Shown here piece by piece: positions 10,741 to 21,525 of a DNA stretch of 64,000 bases. The notes below the pieces were generated by a model that saw only the letters and a program-made list of their open reading frames with translations, had not been told where the DNA came from and made no database searches. This DNA comes from Eustoma russellianum. Lineage: Eukaryota; Streptophyta; Magnoliopsida; Gentianales; Gentianaceae. Each line of letters opens with the position of its first letter. Position 1 is the first letter of the stretch. The stretch is taken from assembly GCA_036186865.1 (NCBI GenBank), contig AP025053.1, positions 11,473,403-11,537,402 on the forward strand. The letters run 5' to 3'. The translations under genes and the position numbers were made by a program.

Positions 10741-11033
10741 GTCTTTTTGACCCTTTAGGCGCCCTATGTAAGTGTAGCAACTTTGTACACTTCCTTTGAA
10801 CATAAAATGCAAGGGTATTTGAGGTGTAATTGAGGAATAGATGGTAAGATTGACTAAGTAAGAATAAGATTGAATCCCAAGTGAATTAGTGAGACAAACG
10901 GACTTAGAAAGATACAAACAGGGAGTGTTTGAGGTGCAAGACCGTATACTTGATATGTAAGATGTGTTTGAGATACCTTTATTATCTTCCATTGCTCATA
11001 AATTACAAAGTGTTTTGAAAGTGTGCTAGAGTT

Positions 11034-11330
11034 GTAAACATTAAGTGTGAATGAGTAGGGTTAAGTATGAATTCGAAGTGGATTCGTGATACGAAAGGGC
11101 ATGAAGTGGTATGAATGAGGTGTATTTGAGTAGTAAACGTTAAGTGTGAATGAGTAAAGTTAAGTATGAATTCAAAGTGGATTCGTGATACGAAAGGGCA
11201 TGAAGTAGTATGAATGAGGTGTATTTGAGTAGTAAACGTTAAGTGTGAATGAGTAAAGTTAGGTATGAATCCAAAGTGAGTTAGCAATATGAAAGAGCAC
11301 AAAATGGTATGAAAAGGGTGTGTTTGAGGA
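11034..11330 (+). repeat. 99-bp tandem repeat in the gypsy-1 LTR
   Basis: Three copies start at 11034, 11133 and 11232. Each begins GTAAAC(A/G)TTAAGTGTG and runs to GGTGTATTTGAGTA. The third is more diverged. The same array lies in the 3' LTR from about 17438. The small open frames it creates on the minus strand are artefacts. Confidence 0.85.
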
Positions 11331-11590
11331 AGTATGAACGAGCAAGGTTAAGTGTGAACTCGAGATGATTTTGTAATACGAAGGGACATGAAATGATACG
11401 AGCAGAATGTGATAGGGGTTCAGGACTTTGTACTTGATATGTAAAGTGTGTGTGCATGTTTACACGTTTGATATGATGTTACATGAGAATTCTGCATCAT
11501 GACATGGGCACTTGCATTTGATTTGAGAATTGCTTTGCGAAAGAACATGTGTTTACAAGAAAAGTTTGAAGTTTTCGAAAGACATAATGG

Positions 11591-11960
11591 CTGCTGGTTG
11601 ATCGCAGGGTATAAAAGTCATGCCTGCGAAAGCAGGGTATAAAAGCGTGATCTGTGAATCAACAGTAGGGTATAAAGTATTTTATGGGGCCGTGGACCTA
11701 TCAGCACGGAAAATAAAGTTATTTTATGGGGCCGTGGACCTATCAGCACGGAAAATAAAGTTATTTTATGGGGCCGTGGACCTTTCAACACGGATATATG
11801 ATATATGTAATGGGGCCATGGACCTATCAGCACGGATATATGTTATATGTAATGGGGCCGTGGACCTTTCAGCACGGGGTATAAAGTTATATGATATGGG
11901 GCCGTGGACCTTTCAGCACGTGGTATAAAGTTATGTGTGCTGTGGACTGATCACCCACAG
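11591..11960 (+). repeat. Array of short hairpins with GGTATAAA boxes
   Basis: About six units carry CCGTGGACCT...CACGG, where CCGTG pairs with CACGG. Flanking variants pair differently: CCTGC with GCAGG around GAAA (11623-11636), and CTGTGG with CCACAG near 11940. Most hairpins are followed by GGTATAAA or by AAAATAAAG. The array is repeated in the 3' LTR from about 17995. It probably lies near the promoter, which is inference from the TATA-like boxes. Confidence 0.75.
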
Positions 11961-12734
11961 GGTATGAAGTTCTGCTACGCGAAGAATATGATATGAAGTG
12001 TGATGAAATGTTTTGTGAAGTGACACGCATGACATGTTTATGAAAGAAGACATATGCATGGGTGTGTGTGTGATTTTAAAGAAGTACATGCATCATGATA
12101 CACGAAGCATAAGACTTGATATGCAAGAAACGTGGCTAGCTTATGACTTGTTTATATGATATGTTGTTTTAATACATGTTTGTTCTCGTACCCGTGTATT
12201 ATATATGTGCTTTGTCTGTTTGAGGAATTCTTATTAAGATGCTATTTGTTAACCCGAGCACCTTATTTTGGGCAATGATTTATACACTGGTGACTCGTCG
12301 TGTGTGATCTCGTAAGGTGTATATACGGGTTACTTGCTGGCGATGTTTTCGCAAAGAACAATTACTCTATCTGCTTTTTAGGTTAGCCAAAGTACAAGAT
12401 GATTTTCGTAGAAGATATCGGCGAGTGGGCTCACTGGGACAATAGTCACTAAAATGGACAGGCTTACAGTTCTTATCCTTTAGCTGCGGGAGTTACTGTT
12501 AACACTTTGTGTTGAAGGATACTTTAGACACTTTACCTGACATGTTTTATTTCCGCTGTGTTTCTGTTGGTTACATTGATGTTAGTGAAGTTTTAATTCT
12601 ACGACATTTCCGCTGATTTATCTTACGTCATAAATGACGTGTTCTTGATCTGCTTTGATGCTTCATAGTTCTCGTAGTAGGCTACGGCAGGTGCACTGGT
12701 ACCGATGTCCAGTATCGGGCCGGGGCGCTACAGG

Positions 12735-12747
12735 TGGTATCAGAGCC
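12735..12747 (+). other. Gypsy-1 primer binding site
   Basis: TGGTATCAGAGCC, two bases after the LTR, matches the usual plant initiator-Met tRNA primer complement. Confidence 0.92.
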
Positions 12748-13200
12748 TAGGCTTTAGATCTATCTCGGAAACTTAGGTTCATGATCTTATAGCAAATTAA
12801 GATGTGATTTTCCCTTAAGTTTGATCCTTAGGTATAAGTTCTGATTATCTAGAGTCTAAGTATGATCTGGGTTGGGTGTGTGCGAGCGCGTGTATCGTTT
12901 AACTTTGTGTAATAATTTTAATTTTAGACCCCATCGATCTCTTGGACACAATTCTGTAATGGCTTTCTAAACTATTACATGCCCAAGACGGCAATCTTAG
13001 ACAAGACAAGGGCATTCGACAGGCTGAAATAGGGTCGGATGATAGTGTCGAAGGATGCTGACCGTTTTCATGCTTTGGATAAAATTCGCTCCTGCGATTA
13101 TGTCGGATAATCACTTAAATATGACAAAGTTCAAGCGAGGTTTGGATTCAAGAATTTAGTCAACAATTGTAAATGCGGGGAGGAGAACCTACGAGGACAT

Positions 13201-13515
13201 GTGGACATGTGCTTTTGCATCGAGAGTGATTTCTGTAGAATAGCTGCAAGAGAGGCCGGTGCAAGATATTCTGACAGAGATAAGAGGCCAAGGGAGGAGA
13301 TTGGATTTGGTGACATGCCTGGATGTTGGGTTAAGATTTATAAAAGAGGCCCTATTGGGAAGCTTTCAGAGACCCCGCCACCGAGTCCAGTTGTACACCA
13401 GGCTATAGGAGTTTGTCGCATTGCAATAAGAGCCATGACAGTGAATGTGGAAAGTTGGCAGGGGTGTGTTACCGATGCGGACAAATGGGTCATCTCATTA
13501 GAGATGGCTAGATGA
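13201..13515 (+). pseudogene. Gypsy-1 gag remnant with one zinc knuckle
   Basis: Gag forms the virus-like particle. Only the C-terminal part survives. At 13467-13508 the sequence reads C-Y-R-C-G-Q-M-G-H-L-I-R-D followed by Gly, a CCHC knuckle whose last Cys is lost. The stretch between the primer site and here (12748-13200) contains no intact capsid blocks. The remnant is followed within about 150 bp by protease sequence, in normal gag-pol order. Confidence 0.7.
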
Positions 13516-13599
13516 TGAGGAAGAATGCTCTGGGAGAAACGGCTCTACAACCGAGGACGAATACCCGCATCCATGTTATGACTGACGTGGATAACTAAG

Positions 13600-14460
13600 A
13601 AGCTATCGAAGTGGCATGAAGTACAATTTTAGTGAATAAGATATTGGTCAATGTACTGTTCGATAGCGGCTTGAACCACTCTTTTGTGGCAAAGGGATTC
13701 ACTAAGCGCCTTCGTGGTTCACCAGAATGGTTAGAGACTTTGTACCGTGCCCAAGCGGCCGAGATCAAATTGTGATTTCACACCAGCAGTACAAGGATTG
13801 TGGGTTAGAGCTCAGAGAGCAAATGTTCTCTGCCATACTGATTACTATTTAGAGGTATAAATTCGACGTCGTATTGGGACTGGACGGATTGGCCAAGTAT
13901 CACAGCAACATTGGCTCGATTAAAACAAGTGACAGTTAAGAATTTTGAGTTGGATGATATAACATTCCAAGGGGATTGCCGTTGATTCGAAGAAAGTTGA
14001 AGTTATCACCGAGTGGTCTAGACTCACGAAGGTCACCGAAGTGCAGAGTTTCTTTGGTCTAGCTAGTTATTACAAGAAGTGGTCGAGAGATTCTCGACAA
14101 TAGCGATGCATCAAAGAATGGCCTAGGTTGTGTTTTGATGCACATGAACGAGTTATTGCATATGCCTCGAGACAGCTAAACATGATGCAGTGAAGATGGT
14201 TGGAACTACTCAAGGACTACGACTTGACCATTAATTACCATCCAGAGAAAAAAAGCTAATAAAATGGTTGATGTATTAAGTAGAGAATCTAACCATGCGC
14301 GTCAGTCACCACTTGAGAGAGAAATAGAAGAATTTGGCTTGGAGTTTGTTGGCTCTATAGTTAATGTTTTCACATCATTGACCGTCACCTCGAGTTTGAT
14401 GGATTGGGTGAAAGAAGCGCAAAAGAAAATAAGACTGTGGGTGATATTGCTGGAAAACTG
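13600..14460 (+). pseudogene. Gypsy-1 protease, RT and RNase H remnants
   Basis: The protease signature LFDSG lies near 13658-13672, and the GLDGLAKYH block (about 13880) also belongs to it. The primer grip and catalytic part of RT are missing: the sequence jumps from protease to the RT C-terminal block (ITEW ... SFFGLASYYKK, about 13975-14090). A short RNase H scrap (GLGCVLM, about 14127) and the linker (DVLSRESNHARQ, 14269 on) follow. No intron is visible at the gag-protease junction or in RNase H, unlike gypsy-2. Numerous stops and shifts. Confidence 0.75.
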
Positions 14461-14579
14461 AGGTATAGTTAGGTTGATGGATGTCAAACCAATGAGGACG
14501 GGAGCTTGGGTTTAGAGGAAAAAATATGTTTAGAGGAAAAATATGTGTATCTGATTTAGATGTGTTAAGGAAAGAAAAT

Positions 14580-15836
14580 TTTGCAAGGGGCTTGCAGCTC
14601 AAGGTTATCGATACATTCTGGTAGCACCAGAATGTGTAGGGATCTCTGACAATATTATTGATGGTGTGTGATGAAGAGGCATATTGTGGAGTTTATTGAG
14701 AGATATGTGGTGTGTCAGCAAGTTGAGTGTGAACACCAGCAACTTGGTGGATTAGTGATGTCGTTGGAGAGTCCAGAGTAGAAATAGGAACGTATCAGGA
14801 TGGACTTTGTGGCTGGTTTACCGAGAACAAGAAGTGGATATAACATGATTTTGGTCATCATGAATCGATTAACCAAGTCTACACATTTTCTACTCATCTT
14901 GAGTGAATTGTCTTCCGATAAGTTGGTAAGTTTGGGTTTGGACAGAATTGTCAACCTGCACAGTGTTCCTATGAGCATAGTGTCTGACCGAGACCAACGG
15001 TTTACTTCCAAGCTCTGGACAGTATTTTGGAGAGCCATGGGGATGGAGTTAAGGTTGAGTACAACATATCATCCCTAAACCGATGGACAGTCTGAGCGGA
15101 CTATTCAGACTCTAGAAGATATGCTAAGGGCTTGCATTTTAGATTTTAAAGGAAGTTGGATTGGAATGGCAAAATTAATGGAGTTCTTGCATAATAACAA
15201 TCACCACAATGCAAGTGATATGGTTCCTTTTGAACGTTGTATGGAAGGAAGTATATGTCCCTAGTTTATTGGGATGAAGTCGGCATGAGGACCATCAATG
15301 GACCTGAGTTACTTGAGAAGACACTAGAAAAGGGAAGATCATACGGGAAAGACTTAAGACAGCTCAGGATCGTAACAAAAGGTTGGGCGGATTCCATGCA
15401 ACGACCTTTGGAGTTTAATGTAGGTGAAAAGGGTTATTTAAGAATATCACCTACGAAGGGCGTTATGAGATTTGGAATCAAAGGAAAGTTAAGTCCTATT
15501 TTATAGTTCGTTACGAGATACTTGAGAATATGAGAGCTTTGACATATAGGTTGGCATTACCTCCGGTATTGGCACAAGTCGACAATGTATTTCACGTATC
15601 ACAAATAAAAAAGTATGTGACGGATTCAAGCCATATGCTTGAAGCATGACCTTTGGAACTCAACGACGACGTTACTTACGAAGAGATACCCGTGAGGATC
15701 ATAGAACGAAATGACCAAGTATTGAGGAAACGGGTGATCCCTTATGTTAGGGTCCAGTGGAAGCAATCCCATGAAACGGGAAGCTACTTGGAAATTTGAA
15801 GCACAGATGAAAGAAAAGTATTCTCAAATCTCTAAC
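14580..15836 (+). pseudogene. Gypsy-1 integrase and chromodomain-like remnants
   Basis: The integrase core is best preserved at 14800-15240: MDFVAGLPRTRSGY, then SDRDQRFTSKLW, a stop in the HPxTDGQSE block near 15076, and the WDE block near 15270. The zinc-binding lead is degraded. Beyond 15540 come YRLALPP, FHVSQIKKYV and a chromodomain-like end with VQWK near 15760. These blocks are typical of plant chromoviruses. Stops and frame changes occur throughout. Confidence 0.75.
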
Positions 15837-15865
15837 TAAGGTACGCAAGTTTCGAGGACGAAACT

Positions 15866-15883
15866 TTTTGTAAGGGGGTGGAA
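15866..15883 (+). other. Gypsy-1 polypurine tract
   Basis: The purine-rich run GTAAGGGGGTGGAA abuts the TG of the 3' LTR. It would prime plus-strand DNA synthesis. It follows the TTTCGAGGACGAAACTT block seen just upstream of the 3' LTR in this type of element. Confidence 0.8.
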
Positions 15884-18800
15884 TGTCATACCCCGTGATT
15901 TTCGGGTCCAACGTGGAATAAGTATAATATAACTAAAAATACAATTATAGTAATTATATAGGTTATGAGGGTTAGTGAAATAAAACGTAAGTGGATAATT
16001 TAATCAAAAAGCTGAAATTCAGAAAACTAGTCAAAAATACCAAAAATGCCCTCCCCACTTAAATACTAGGGAGTTACACAAAGGAGTATAACTCCCCATT
16101 TCAGCAGTAGGCCGTTAGTTACCAGGCCAAATGAGAGGGGAAAATGCCTAGAGAGAGAAGAGAAGGAGAAAAGAGAAAGAAGAAGAGGAGAAGAAGAAAA
16201 GGAAGAAAGAGCGGTCAATCTAGGTGCAACCTTTCTCGAGATCATGCAGTACACTCGTAAGACAAACTAGAAACAAAGGCAAGTAATCTTTCTATACGCT
16301 TTACGCAAATTTTGATACTTTAGGCCCTATGTTCTTACAAAGAGAAAACTTGGATCACACATTGGTAGTTTTGACTTGCCTATGCTAAATGCTTTATTAT
16401 ATGTGTAATTGTTGTTGTTGTTGAGCAAAGTTATGTTCTTTGGGCCAATATCTGAAAATAATTATGTTGTGATCTTTGTTGTTAAAATATGCCCACAAGA
16501 GTGTTATACGTGATGTGTTCATTGTCCTTGTGTAAGTTCTTAAGTTTGGTGATTACACCTTGGATGCTTTGAGTGTGTTTGCAGGGAGTGGAAGGATGAA
16601 TGTTGACATTGTTGTAAGACTTGTTGGGTTGGAAGGTTTGAAGATATCTATTGAAAGTTGTGGGTGATAGAAGGTTTAGGGTGGATACTAGTTTACTTGT
16701 TTAAGTATCAAAACATGTTAGTTGTGTGTTAAGCATGATGAATCCAGGAGCTAAGATGGATCTTGAAGTGTTGAACATGAAAGAGTTGAAGAAGAAAGGT
16801 GTTGGGTGGAAGTTAATGTAGAAAAACTGCAGTTTAGAACCGTCAGAACACTTCGAACACCTACATTAGGCGCTTCAAGTCACATTAGGCGTCTAATGTA
16901 GCGTTCAATGTGTCCTGAAGCATTCCCGTACAAAAAAACTGCAGTTTAGAACCGTCTGAACACTTCGAACACCTACATTAGGCGCTTCAAGTCACATTAG
17001 GCGCCGAATGTACGTTCAATGTCACATTAGGTGCTTCATGTAGGCGTTCAATGTCTACGGCACATCCCCGAACACTTCGAACACCTAGTATAGGCGCTTT
17101 ATGTCACTTTAGGCGCCTCATGTGGCGTTCCAAGTATACTGGAAGTCTTTCTGACCCTTTAGGCGCCCTATGTAAGTGTAGCAACTTTGTACACTTCCTT
17201 TGAACATAAAATGCAAGGGTATTTGAGGTGTAATTGAGGAATAGATGGTAAGATTGACTAAGTAAGAATAAGATTGAATCCCAAGTGAATTAGTGAGACG
17301 AACGGACTTGGAAAGATACAAACAGGGAGTGTTTGAGGTGCAAGACCGTATACTTGATATGTAAGATGTGTGTGAGATACCTTTATTATCTTCCATTGCT
17401 CATAAATTACAAAGTGTTTTGAAAGTGTGCTAGAGTTGTAAACATTAAGTGTGAATGAGTAGGGTTAAGTATGAATTCAAAGTGGATTCGTGATACGAAA
17501 GGGCATGAAGTGGTATGAATGAGGTGTATTTGAGTAGTAAACGTTAAGTGTGAATGAGTAAAGTTAAGTATGAATTCAAAGTGGATTCGTGATACGAAAG
17601 GGCATGAAGTAGTATGAATGAGGTGTATTTGAGTAGTAAACGTTAAGTGTGAATGAGTAAAGTTAGGTATGAATCCAAAGTGAGTTAGCAATATGAAAGA
17701 GCACAAAGTGGTACGAAAAGGGTGTGTTTGAGGAAGTATGAACGAGCAAGGTTAAGTGTGAACTCGAGATGATTTCGTAATACGAAGGGACATGAAATGA
17801 TACGAGCAGAATGTGATAGGGGTTCAGGACTTTGTACTTGATATGTAAAGTGTGTGTGCATGTTTACATGTTTGATATGATGTTACATGAGCATTCTGCA
17901 TCATGACATGGGCACTTGCATTTGATTTGAGAATTGCTTTGCGAAAGAACATGTGTTTACAAGAAAAGTTTGAAGTTTTCGAAAGACAAGATGGCTGCTG
18001 GTTGATCGCATGGTATAAAAGTCACGCCTGCGAAAGCAGGGTATAAAAGCGTGATCTGTGAATCAACAGCAGTGTATAAAGTATTTTATGGGGCCGTGGA
18101 CCTATCAGCACGGAAAATAAAGTTATTTTATGGGGCCATGGACCTATCAGCACAGAAAATAAAGTTATTTTATGGGGCCGTGGACCTTTCAGCACGGATA
18201 TATGATATATGTAATGGGGTCGTGGAGCTATCAGCACGGATATATGTTATATGTAATGGGGCCGTGGACCTTTCAGCACGGGGTATAAAGTTATATGATA
18301 TGGGGCCGTGGACCTTTCAGCACGGGGTATAAAGTTATGTTTGCTGTGGACTGATCACCCACAGGGTATAAAGTTCTGCTACGCGAAGAATATGATATGA
18401 AGTGTGATGAAATGTTTTGTGAAGTGACACGCATGACATGTTTATGAAAGAAGACATATGCATGGGTGTGTGTGTGATTTTAAAGAAGTACATGCATCAT
18501 GATACACGAAGCATAAGACTTGATATGCAAGAAACGTGGCTAGCTTATGACTTGTTTATATGATATGTTGTTTTAATACATGTTTGTTCTCGTACCCGTG
18601 TATTATATATGTGCTTTATCTGTTTGAGGAATTCTTATTAAGATGCTATTTGTTAACCCGAGCACCTTATTTTGGGCAATGATTTATACACTGGTGACTC
18701 GTCGTGTGTGATCCCGTAAGGTGTATAGACGGGTTACTTGCTGGCGATGTTTTCGCTAAGAACAATTACTCTATCTGCTTTTCGGGTTAGCCAAAGTACA

Positions 18801-19136
18801 AGATGATTTTCGTAGAAGATATCAGCGAGTGGGCTCATTGGGACAATAGTCACTAAAATGGACAGGCTTACAGTTCTTATCCTTTAGCTGCTGGAGTTAC
18901 TGTTAACACTTTGTGTTGAAGGATACTTTAGACACTCTCCCTGACACATTTTATTTCCGCTGTGTTTCTGTTGGTTACATTGATGTTAGTGAAGTTTTAA
19001 TTCTACGACGTTTCCGCTGATTTATCTTACGTCATAAATGACGTGTGCTTGATCTGCTTTGACGCTTCGTAGTTCTCGTAGTAGGCTACGGCGGGTGCAC
19101 TGGTATCGATGTCCAGTATCGGGCTGGGGCGCTACA
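15884..19136 (+). repeat. Gypsy-1 3' LTR
   Basis: It starts TGTCATACC and ends GCTACA, one base shorter than its partner. It has the same three tandem arrays with scattered substitutions, for example in the first 320 bp about ten differences. It is followed by the CTATC duplication. Confidence 0.93.
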
Positions 19137-19141
19137 CTATC
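19137..19141. repeat. Target-site duplication CTATC, right of gypsy-1
   Basis: An exact match to 9474-9478. LINE B resumes here in the same reading direction. Confidence 0.93.
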
Positions 19142-19626
19142 GGACGCACAATTTCAAACAAAGCTTCCCGGCGATGTAGGTGAATTGGAAGCCCTGGGAA
19201 CGCGATCCAAACCGGGACAATGGGAACACCAGCGGTGGGATCAAAATCAACTGTTCACTTCGTGATACGCATGTGACAACCGGATATATGCCAGGAGCGT
19301 CGATAAAAACATCGCAAGTAATCCGCTTCATTCCGAAAATTCAAAAGAATATGTGTTTGATCGATAAGTGTGATACGTAGATCATGATGAAAGCCGATTT
19401 TTTCAAAAACTTTACGTATAACTTTCAATGGAGGACGCCCATACCAGAAAGTACCTACCAGTGAATATCTGAATGGCGCAGTAAGGGCATCGATCTCGGA
19501 ATCAAAGAATGATATCATTGGTATGCCTTTATACCTTGAAGCGGTTTTAGGCAAGATAGTTATTTGTTGTGATGAAGACTCGCCGGAAATGACCGCCGCA
19601 AAGGATGGCGGCGGCGCAGCCGTCAT
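19137..19626 (-). pseudogene. LINE B ORF1 N-terminus (DUF4283-like)
   Basis: The likely start is the ATG at 19626 on the minus strand. The frame contains the DUF4283-like pattern of plant L1 ORF1 proteins: a GTFWYGRPP block, then LLNFRNEADYLRCF (about 19300). It stops near 19255. In the same direction the PIVPVWIAFPGLPIHL block follows (about 19150-19230), aligning with the first bases of the window in LINE A. The gypsy-1 insertion cuts the frame just after this. The domain name is from family knowledge; the RNA-binding role is inferred. Confidence 0.8.
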
Positions 19627-19793
19627 TGCTACAGCGACGGGAAAGAAGCGGGTTGTTGTGGAAGACGAGTAAAGGAGAAACCAATACCAGCAGTGAGATG
19701 AATGGCGAAACAGAGACTGACGGAGGAGAAATCGGCGGCGGCGGCTATTGCCACAGAAACGACGACGATCGCCAGAGCGTCTTCATCTGGTAT

Positions 19794-19920
19794 TAATATA
19801 TATATAGATATATAAAGATATATATATCTATATATATCTATATATATATACATATATATATTTATATATATATTTATATATATATATATATCGATATATA
19901 CATATATATACACATAAAAT
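19794..19920. repeat. TA-rich microsatellite at LINE B 5' end
   Basis: Long TATATA with interspersed GATA, CATA and TTTA units. It flanks the 5' end of LINE B, while the microsatellite at 5232-5358 flanks its 3' end. The two are plausible halves of one target repeat. Confidence 0.9.
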
Positions 19921-19976
19921 ATACTGTGTTTTTTCGGATGCTGCCCTCTGCGTGCTCTCCATGGCTGCCCTCTGCC
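19921..19976. other. Short duplicated filler at the gypsy-2 break
   Basis: Between the microsatellite and the broken integrase, the 12-mer CTGCCCTCTGCG or a near copy appears twice about 27 bp apart (near 19938 and 19965). This looks like filler or microhomology at a deletion junction. Confidence 0.5.
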
Positions 19977-21456
19977 CTTCTCGCCAAATCTCATCACTCC
20001 CTCAGTTGGGGAAACCTTAAGGTACATTTTTCACCTACGGCAAACTCCAACGGTCTTCTCTTGGAATCCGTCCAACTTTTGCTGTGATCCTGAGCTACCT
20101 TGAGTCTCTCTCAAATTATTCTCGCCTTTTCTAATGTTTGCTTAGCCAACTCAGGTCTAGTAATAGTCTTCTGCCCAGCTTCATCCCAATAAAGTGACGA
20201 TCTACATTTTCCTCCATTAAGAGCCTCATAGGATGCCATGCCAATTGCGGTATGGTGACTATTGTTGTACGAGAACTCCATAACTTTACCATAAGGTCTC
20301 AATTTCCCTTGAAGTCCAAGGTGCAAGCTCTTAACATGTCCTCGAGAGTCTGAATCATCCTTTCCGGTTGTCCATTAGTTTGGGGATGGAAAGCGGTACT
20401 CATCCTTAACTCAGCCCCCATGACTCTATGGTATGATGTCTAAAATAACGATGTGAACCTTGGGTCTCGGTCTGACTCAATACTCACTGGAACTCTATGT
20501 AAGCTGACGATGTTATCAATATAACCAACTTCTCCAATGTTGCATCACTCGATACTGGCAAAAAGTGTGCAGACTTCGTCAACCGATCTACAATTACCCA
20601 AATCACATCATTGCCGCTTCTTGTCATAGGGAGTCCTGCGATGGAAGTCCATCGTGATATGCTCATAATTTCATTCTTGAATTTCTAATGGATTTTGATA
20701 ACCTTTAGGACTTTGATGTTTGACTTTTACTTGCTGACAAACTAAACACCGGACAATATACTCTGCTATCTCGCCCTTCATACCATGCCACCAATAGATC
20801 TTCTTTAGTTATTTATGCATCTTGGTGGTCCCGGACGTATAGATATTCTTGTGTTGCGTGACTGCTTCAATAATTCTTTCTTTAGAGCTTTCTAATTCGG
20901 CACAAATAGGCTTCTCTAAAACCATAGTCCTCCATCATCCGCTAACTGAAATCCTTCAACTTGCTCATTCTGGAGTCTATATTGAATATCATGCAGATTT
21001 GCATCATCTTTTTGTACATCTTTTATTCAGTCCACTAGTGTCGGCGTAATAATCAGCGCTGCCAAGACGTTTTCTGCAGGGTCTACAATATTTGAATCAA
21101 AATCCTCAAACTCTCGTTCCAGTGGAGTCTGTCTCGAATGGCTCAACTTGCGACTCAATGCATCTGCCGCTGTATTCGCCTTCCCCGGATGATAACTGGT
21201 GGTCAAATCATAATCCTTTACAAGCTCCAACCATCTCCTCTGTCTCATGTTCAACTCCTTCTGCATAAACAAATACTTGAGGCTCTTATGATCCGTGAAG
21301 AGCTCACACTTCTCCACATACAAATAGTGCCGCTATATCTTCAATGAAAACACATCCACAGCAAGACCCAAGACGTGTGTTGGATATTTCTGCTCTTAGG
21401 GCTCAACTGTCTCGATGCGTAAGCAATAACTCTTTCTACTTGCATCAACAAGTATC
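19977..21456 (-). pseudogene. Gypsy-2 RNase H and integrase
   Basis: After intron 3 the RNase H frame resumes (VIAYASRQL, about 21410), breaks, and resumes at the DHKSLKYLF block (about 21285). The linker [12 protein letters not shown] follows. Integrase blocks are seen at 20484-20666 (TRSGNDVIWVIVDRLTK), near 20460 (SDRDPRF in a shifted frame), near 20380 (FHPQTNGQ) and at 20111-20326 (EFSYNNSHH, WDEAGQK). The GEKC/FGEKG block at about 19977-20030 ends abruptly. Several stops and small deletions. Confidence 0.8.
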
Positions 21457-21525
21457 CTACAATCAAAGTGTTAGGCCGAATTCTATATGCACACAATCAT
21501 AAATAAAAAATTTACATACATATAC
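21457..21525 (-). other. Gypsy-2 intron 3, in RNase H (69 bp)
   Basis: On the minus strand the codon for Gly after KNRL is split: G, then GTATATG ... TTGTAG, then GA. Phase 1. Removing it makes the frame continue into LLMQ and the VIAYASRQL block with the spacing seen in gypsy-3, which has no insertion at this site. The intron is AT-rich with a T-rich stretch before the AG. Confidence 0.75.

Larger units (their letters stand above)
9479..12732 (+). repeat. Gypsy-1 5' LTR
   Basis: It starts TGTCATACC and ends GCTACA, followed two bases later by the primer site. It contains three separate tandem arrays (about 10421-10740, 11034-11330 and 11591-11960). Several GGTATAAA TATA-like boxes occur in the last array. 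Confidence 0.93.
9479..19136 (+). mobile_element. Gypsy-1: degenerate chromovirus with large LTRs
   Basis: Two LTRs (3,254 and 3,253 bp), both TGTCATACC...GCTACA, flank only 3,151 bp of internal DNA. The primer site matches initiator Met tRNA and a purine tract precedes the 3' LTR. The internal part holds scraps of gag, protease, RT, RNase H, integrase and a chromodomain-like end in the normal gypsy order. It lacks most of gag and the RT catalytic core and is full of stops. The LTRs differ by a few percent at most in the parts I compared. The element interrupts ORF1 of LINE B. Confidence 0.93.
19137..19793 (-). mobile_element. LINE B, 5' portion
   Basis: This continues LINE B beyond gypsy-1: the ORF1 N-terminus and a GC-rich 5' UTR of about 165 bp with CCG repeats (plus 19627-19793). 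Beyond 19793 the sequence becomes microsatellite at once. LINE B therefore seems to have its full 5' end, which is rare among LINE copies. Confidence 0.85.

Noticed and set aside
11003..11302. A 99-residue minus-strand frame with HSHLTFTTQIHL-type repeats, also at 17407-17706
   Set aside because: It is the translation of the 99-bp tandem repeat in the gypsy-1 LTR, open only because the period is a multiple of three. No start context or homology.
11620..11928. Plus-strand frame with GAVDLSARK repeats
   Set aside because: Product of the hairpin tandem array of the LTR, present in both LTR copies; not a gene.
10421..12000. CRISPR-like array
   Set aside because: Repeats are tandem with no unique spacers, lie in a plant LTR and have no cas genes nearby.
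12735..12747. tRNA gene suspected from the TGGTATCAGAGC word, also at 33600, 49636 and 56428
   Set aside because: These are primer binding sites complementary to a tRNA end, next to LTR ends; no cloverleaf is present.
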